Shown here in pieces: positions 59,101-64,000 of a stretch of DNA of 64,000 nt (position 1 is the stretch's first letter; every line of letters starts with the position of its first letter). Under the pieces are notes generated by a model. That model was not told the DNA's origin, did not search any database, and saw only the letters and a program-made list of their open reading frames with translations. A program made the translations under genes and the position numbers. The stretch lies in the NCBI RefSeq assembly GCF_022605165.1, contig NC_063068.1:5208001-5272000 (forward strand), read 5' to 3'. Origin of the DNA: Purpureocillium takamizusanense (taxonomy: Eukaryota > Ascomycota > Sordariomycetes > Hypocreales > Ophiocordycipitaceae).

Positions 59101-60013
59101 TGGCCTGCCCTGCACTGCCCGCCGCCCTGTCCTCCCCGCTCACTTGCCGCCCACCTCGTCGTTTCCTTTGACCACCACCCCCGCCATCCATTCATCCATG
59201 TACCTGCAGCTTTCCCGCAGGACGGGCGGGCGGGCGAGCGTCGCTTCAAGGGGGGGGGGGGGCCAAAATCGACAGAGGGGGGAGAGCCCGACTGGCGTCG
59301 AGATAGCAATGTGTGTGTGTGTTTGTGTATATACTCTCTGGAACCATATACGTTGGTGTCGCACGGTCAACGAACCGGAAAGACAGAGAAAGAAGAAGAC
59401 ATGAGAAAAGGGGCGTGCCCTGCTGGGGAGAGAGCATGACGGCGGGTAATAACAAGCCTGTGCCAGCACGACTTACAAGACTCAGCTGCCGTAGTCATTT
59501 GCCGTCGTCACCCTCGTCGTATGCATGTACAGGACATACACGCACGTGTCCGACCAAATGGCCAGCCGTCCGGGGCATTGCATTCAGGGCAGTGCTTGAG
59601 AACGTCCATCGTCGTCAAGGGGTTGACGATTCATCAACGTGGAAGGGCATGACACCACCAGCGGAAGTGAGGGGGCGGGCGGGCGGGCGGCCGCGGACAA
59701 GACCCGTCTGTGAAGTAGATTCTTATGTTCATTTGTGTTCGTGGGAAGCAGCACTCGCTCGAGCCATATCGAGCTTCCTGCGAGTCGCTGCCCTCGTCAA
59801 TCAGCCCGTTTCTGTACAGACCGCACTTGGAAAGCTCTCAGTCAGTCATGAGCTGACTCCCAATATATCCAACATATATGCCCATTTCCCCGCCGTTCCG
59901 CCTCAATGCCGCATCCCTTGATCAAATCGTGTCAGTTTCTCCTGGAGAGGCGTAGCTGCTCACTTCCAGGGGTCCAAAGAATGAAAAACGCCCGCCAGGC
60001 GATGCACGTCCGT

Positions 60014-62041
60014 CTAAAAATCAAACTCTGGGCGGAAGACGTCCGGATCGACGCCCGCCACCGTCTTCTCGGCCAGGTCCCTGCGGCCCATCTGCGTGAA
60101 GACGCGCCGCAGGGTGTCGTACAGCGTGCTGCTTCGGTTCTGGGCCGACATGCGGTCGAGCGCCTCGTCCACCTGCGGCGCGGCGCCGTCGCCCAGTATC
60201 TCGTAGGCCTTTGTGCGGCCCGACTTCTCGATCGACTTGTGCATCTCGAGGGCCGCCAGGAAGTGACACGCCGCCTCCTGGTGGCAGTTGATGTTGATGC
60301 AGCTGACGCCCAGGTTGTAGCGCGCGCGGACAAAGTTGGGCGACAGCGACAGCGCCTGCTCGTAGGCCGCGATGGCCTCCTCGGACCGCCCGCTGTTGGC
60401 GAGCGTGGCGCCAAGCCTGTTCCAGAGGAGATGGACCTGCTCCTGTTGATTTGAAGTGCCCAGCTCCGACGAGTGCAGCGCCGACTGGAAGCAGTCGACG
60501 GCCTTGTCGTACTCTTCGGCGCCGTAGAAGAGCACGCCGAGGCCGACCTGAACGTCTGGGTCCATGTGCTCACCATCCGGGCTAAGTTGCGCCGCCTTGA
60601 TGAACAGGTCCGTCACCTTGTCGTGGAGGAGCTGCCGGTCCGTGAAGCCCAGGTCGGACGCAGGCGAGAGGTCCTTGGGGTCCAGGATGTTGGAGTACTT
60701 GACCGACAGCCACCGCTCCAGCGTCCGGTACGCGGTGCTGTCGTAGCCCTCATTGGTGTATGATACCGCCAGGCCCATGAGGGCATCGAGGTTGTTGGGG
60801 TCGTGCTTGAGTGCCTGCTCCATGGCCCTGATGGCGGCCGTCTCCTTTTCGTTCTGGGCCTGAGCCTGCCCGAGATATACCCAGGCCTCGACGTGATCGG
60901 GATGCTGTTGCACAGCTGCCTCAAAGGCCAACGCCGCCAGGGACAGGTTACCTCCCTCCTTCATGACGCGCACGCCCTCTTCAAAGGCGTTCTTCTGATC
61001 ACGGAAAATATTCTCCTCCTCAAACATGTACTTCTCGACGACGGGATCGCCGAATCGACCCCAGTCTCCGAGACCCTGAAAGTCGGGCATGGCGCTGGTG
61101 TCCCAGTCGTTGTCGAACTGGTCGAAAAGTTGGTCTTCGTTGACCATGGACCTGGCAGCAGCAGTCTCAGCCTGAATTCCCTTCCAGATAGATTCGAAGT
61201 CACCGAACTCATTCGTTTCCGACTGCATGGCCTTGTCCATCTCGTCGAGCTCGCGCTCAGCGGCATTGGCCTCCTCCTGCTCCTTGAGCTTCTCGGCAGC
61301 TTCCTTATCCTGTAACTCAAGCTGGGCAAACTGCTCCTCCCACTTGCTGTCGTCAAGCTCAACCAGCTTACCCTTGCCCTTGCCTTCCGGCTGCTGCTGC
61401 TGCTGCTGCAAGGGTTGATGGTTCTGATACATGGGCTGGAACATGCCCTGGCCGTAGCCCATGCTGCGGTTCATCATGCCCACTCCCATCATGGGGCGCT
61501 GGGACATTTGGCCGGGCATGTTGCTCATGTTGCCCTGCATGGGACTGGACCTGGCCGACGAGGCTTGGCCGTTGAGTTGGCTGAAGCGGGCGAACTCGTC
61601 GGGGCTGAAGTGGGCGCCGGGGGGCGGCTTGAAGGCCGACTCCATGCCGGGCTGGTTGTTGAAGTCGTGCGCCCACGAGGGGGACGCCGAGCTGGCACGC
61701 ATGGGCGCGTGCTGGGCTGGGCTGAGCGGAGCAGGGCCGGCTTGCATGGGGAAGTCCTGCTGTAAGCTCGGGGCGCCGTTGAGGAAGCCGTTCATCATCT
61801 GCGGGCACCGGGGTCAGCAAGGGCACTTGAGCAAAGGGAAAAGGCCAGCAGGGGAGCGGGAGAGACGGACCTCATCTTGCGGGGCGTTGGACTGGTGGCT
61901 GCGGAAGCCATTTAGCTGGCCACCGGGCCCTCTGCCGACGAGGCGGTCGCGCTGCAGCGTCTTGTCATCCTGGACGTGCTTCTGGAACTGGCTCAACGGG
62001 TTCCCGGCTGTAGAGCATTCCGCCCCTCCCATGAACGACAT
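60014..62041 (-). CDS. PEX5: Peroxisomal targeting signal 1 receptor Pex5
   Basis: Exons 62041-61871 and 61798-60014 (72-bp intron, GTCCGT donor) give 651 residues. The N-terminus MSFMGGAEC has the conserved Cys (residue 9) that is mono-ubiquitinated for recycling. It is followed by NPLSQFQKH and the diaromatic WxxxF motifs that bind Pex14/Pex13: WAHDF (99-103) and WEEQF (210-214). FESIWKGI lies at about 258. From about residue 328 to 640 seven TPR units form the PTS1-binding domain, including EAWVYLGQAQAQNEKE, NLDALMGLAVSY and RARYNLGVSCININ. It is a cycling import receptor for SKL-type matrix proteins. A Met/Gln-rich linker at about 140-195 is lineage-variable. It is divergent from RPF2 with 870 bp between starts. 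Confidence 0.96.
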
Positions 62042-62911
62042 GTCTAGTCTCGGGCGCAGGGACGTGGCGTCCCTGGAGCTTGGGGGGGACGTGAAAGAAG
62101 AGGAGAAAGAGAGAGCAGCGAAAGCGATGGTCGGGGACGTCCGCGGTGGCGTTGGAATGAGAGATGGACGGAGGAGGAGGAGGAGGAGAATGTGAAGAAT
62201 GGACGAGAGGGAAGGGGAAAAGAAAAATTCGACTGCTGCCCGACTGTCGAGACGATGTGCGGGCGTGCGGGCGGGTTTGGAGAAATGTGGTTTGTAAGGA
62301 CGTCACCCGAGGCGTCGGCGTTGCTCGTGGTGGTCGTGGTGGTGGTCGTGGCGGCGGCGGCGGCGGTAGCGGTTCGGTCTGGTCTGGGTCGGGTGGTTCT
62401 GTGGGGGGAGGGAAGTGCCGAGGCAGGCTCCGTGGCGGCCGCTCCTGACTTCCAGCGGACTCTCAGCAGCAGCAGCAGCAGCAGCAAGGGCGTAGCGTGC
62501 AGAGCGCAGGGCTGCCCAAGGAAATCCTCCGGCCCCGGCCTAACCGCCCCCAGCGCCTTGATTGCTCCGCCCGAGGCACGCCCACGTGACTGCGGGGTGT
62601 TCGCCGTTGACCGAGACCCGCGGGGCCATATGCCATCATCATGTCAGCCCAATTCCGTGCGGGTCGGCAGGCAGGTCAGCCACGAGTGCGCGCAAGCCAC
62701 ACCGCATCCGCCACCCGCCGGCGAGCCACATGCTGCTGCTCCACCTTTGCAGTCCAGTATCGACTGTACCTTATCGATAGCGGCGCAGACAGGCTGGTTC
62801 CTCACTTTTTTTTCTCTCCCACGCCTGGTCGACGACGCCGACGCCGACGTCTCGCGCCGACAGACACAAGTTCATCGCAATCGCAACAGAGCTCCGCGCG
62901 AAACAAACACA
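62042..62911. promoter_or_regulatory. Divergent promoter of PEX5 and RPF2
   Basis: The 870 bp between head-to-head starts must hold both promoters. A GGT/GGC-rich tract lies at 62327-62372, (CAG)n at about 62466-62486 and a T/C-rich stretch just before RPF2 (62803-62822), typical of fungal translation-related promoters. Confidence 0.55.
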
Positions 62912-63979
62912 ATGCTTCGCCAAGTGTACGCACCTCCTTCCACTCCCCCTTGATGCCATTGATCATGTGGTTTTTCTTGTCCCCTTTCCCCCCTCCTCGT
63001 ACTGACACTTGTGTGTAGCAAACCTCGCAACGCCCGCTCCAAGCGGGCCCTCGAGAAGCGCGAGCCCAAGGCCATCGAGAACCCCAAGACGTGCCTCTTC
63101 CTACGCGGCTCCTCGTGCTCGCAGGTGGTGCAGGACGCGCTCAACGACCTGCACGCGCTGCGCCTCCCGCTGGCCAAGAAGTTCACCAAGAAGAACCCCA
63201 TCCACCCCTTCGAGGACGCCTCGTCGCTCGAGTTCTTCTCCGAGAAGAACGACGCCAGCCTGCTCGTCTTTGGCAGCACGCAGAAGAAGCGGCCCCACGC
63301 CATCACCTTTGTCCGCACCTTTGGCCACAAGGTGCTCGACATGCTCGAGACGTACCTCGACCCGGACTCGTTCCGCGCCATGGCCCAGTTCAAGAACAAG
63401 AAGTTCGCCGTCGGCCTGCGGCCCATGCTGCTCTTCGCCGGCGCAGCGTTCGAGAGCCCCGTCGCCAACGAGTATACCCTCGCCAAGAGCATGCTGCTCG
63501 ACTTCTTCCGCGGCGAGCCCTCGGACAAGATCGACGTCGAGGGCCTGCAGTACATTGTCTCCGTCACCGCCGAGGACGAGGTTGCTGCTGGCGGCGACGG
63601 CAGTGGCAGTGGCAGCGGCAAGCCCGCCATCCACCTGCGCGTCTACCTCATCCGCACCAAGCGCAGCGGCCAGAAGCTCCCGCGCGTCGAGGTCGAGGAG
63701 ATTGGCCCGCGCATGGACCTGCGCGTCGGCCGCGTCCAGGAGGCCGACGAGTCCATGCTCAAGGAGGCCATGCGCAAGCCCCGCGGCACCGAGGAGAAGA
63801 CGAAGAAAAACGTCACCACCGACTCCATGGGCGACAAACTGGGACGCGTCCACCTCGGCCGCCAGGACCTGAGCCAGCTCCAGCTCCGAAAGATGAAGGG
63901 CCTGAAGCGGTCAAGAGGCGACGACGACGAGCCCCGCGAGGACGTCGTCGAGGAGGACCCCAAGAGGGCCAAGCACTAA
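62912..63979 (+). CDS. RPF2: Ribosome biogenesis protein Rpf2 (Brix domain)
   Basis: A 14-bp first exon, 62912-62925 (MLRQ and two bases of Val), and exon 63019-63979 give 324 residues. The 93-bp intron has a GTACGC donor and GTGTAG acceptor. The spliced start MLRQVKPRNARSKRAL matches the known Rpf2 N-terminus pattern. The Brix fold spans about 28-235 with IHPFEDASSLEFFSEKNDASLLVFGS, FVRTFGHKVLDMLE and FAVGLRPMLLFAGAAFES. The tail is Lys/Asp/Glu-rich and ends in KRAKH. With Rrs1, Rpf2 brings the 5S RNP (5S rRNA, uL5, uL18) into pre-60S particles in the nucleolus. A short GSGSGSG insert at about 230 is species-variable. The gene is complete, 21 bp before the window end. Confidence 0.97.
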
Positions 63980-64000
63980 GACGAGGAAATGCGGGCCATC

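Larger units (their letters stand above)
46171..60013. other. 13.8 kb gene-free block
   Basis: No ORF here has a recognisable domain, a plausible spliced structure or protein-like composition. ORFs on both strands overlap and are Arg/Pro/Ser/Cys-rich, as expected from random GC-rich DNA. The part from 46.9 to about 51.2 kb and from about 57.9 to 59.4 kb is dense in simple repeats and GTAC words. The part from about 51.3 to 57.8 kb is mostly complex sequence with few arrays. No reverse transcriptase, transposase or terminal repeat motif was seen. The first 300 bp or so should be promoter of the bHLH gene; the last few hundred bp, 3' UTR of PEX5. Confidence 0.6.

Noticed and set aside
46900..59400. 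Transposon or RIP-degraded element
   Set aside because: No terminal repeats, reverse transcriptase or transposase motif seen, and the sequence is not AT-rich as RIP products are.

Overview
This window is nuclear DNA of a filamentous ascomycete, most likely a Sordariomycete and probably Hypocreales. The evidence is short GT-AG introns (about 50-180 bp), GC-rich codon use, long gene-poor spacers full of simple repeats, and gene types typical of that class. These include a TRP/Flc-type channel, a Zn(II)2Cys6 regulator, a bHLH regulator, membrane-anchored glutaredoxin, Pex5, Rex1, Sil1 and Rpf2. No tRNA, rRNA, CRISPR array or recognisable transposon was seen. Genus is not determined.

Left part (1-27 kb) is gene-dense and mostly housekeeping. 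It holds a low-complexity conserved fungal protein (70-2885, +), lumazine synthase RIB4 (3473-4264, -) and an Mlh2/PMS1-class MutL protein (4948-7880, +, reconstructed across two inferred introns). A 4.7 kb repeat-rich spacer follows. Then come a TRP-like channel with an ML-like ectodomain (12571-16321, +), RNA exonuclease REX1 (17275-19440, -), a Mis18/Yippee-domain coiled-coil protein (19974-21802, +), a SET-MYND protein (21850-24018, -) and the ER nucleotide-exchange factor SIL1 (25330-26601, -).

Middle part (27-47 kb) holds a doubtful small secreted ORF (27691-28096, +), a membrane-anchored CPYS glutaredoxin (29563-30490, +), an F-box-like protein (31209-32486, +) and a tiny charged conserved-looking protein (34471-34740, +). 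A four-exon small cysteine-rich secreted protein follows (36283-36961, +). Next are an MDR alcohol dehydrogenase/quinone reductase-like enzyme (38442-39724, +), a Zn(II)2Cys6 transcription factor (40142-42172, -) and a bHLH transcription factor (44524-46170, -).

From 46.2 to 60.0 kb there is a 13.8 kb stretch in which I find no credible gene. The window closes with the divergent pair PEX5 (60014-62041, -) and RPF2 (62912-63979, +).

The genes do not form one pathway. They are mostly independent core functions: riboflavin synthesis, mismatch repair, RNA processing, centromere, ER folding, redox, peroxisome import and 60S biogenesis. The most variable content is the small secreted Cys-rich gene, the two regulators and the gene-free block. 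Spacers share an unusual vocabulary: GTAC-centred palindromic words, pentanucleotide tandem arrays and long G runs.
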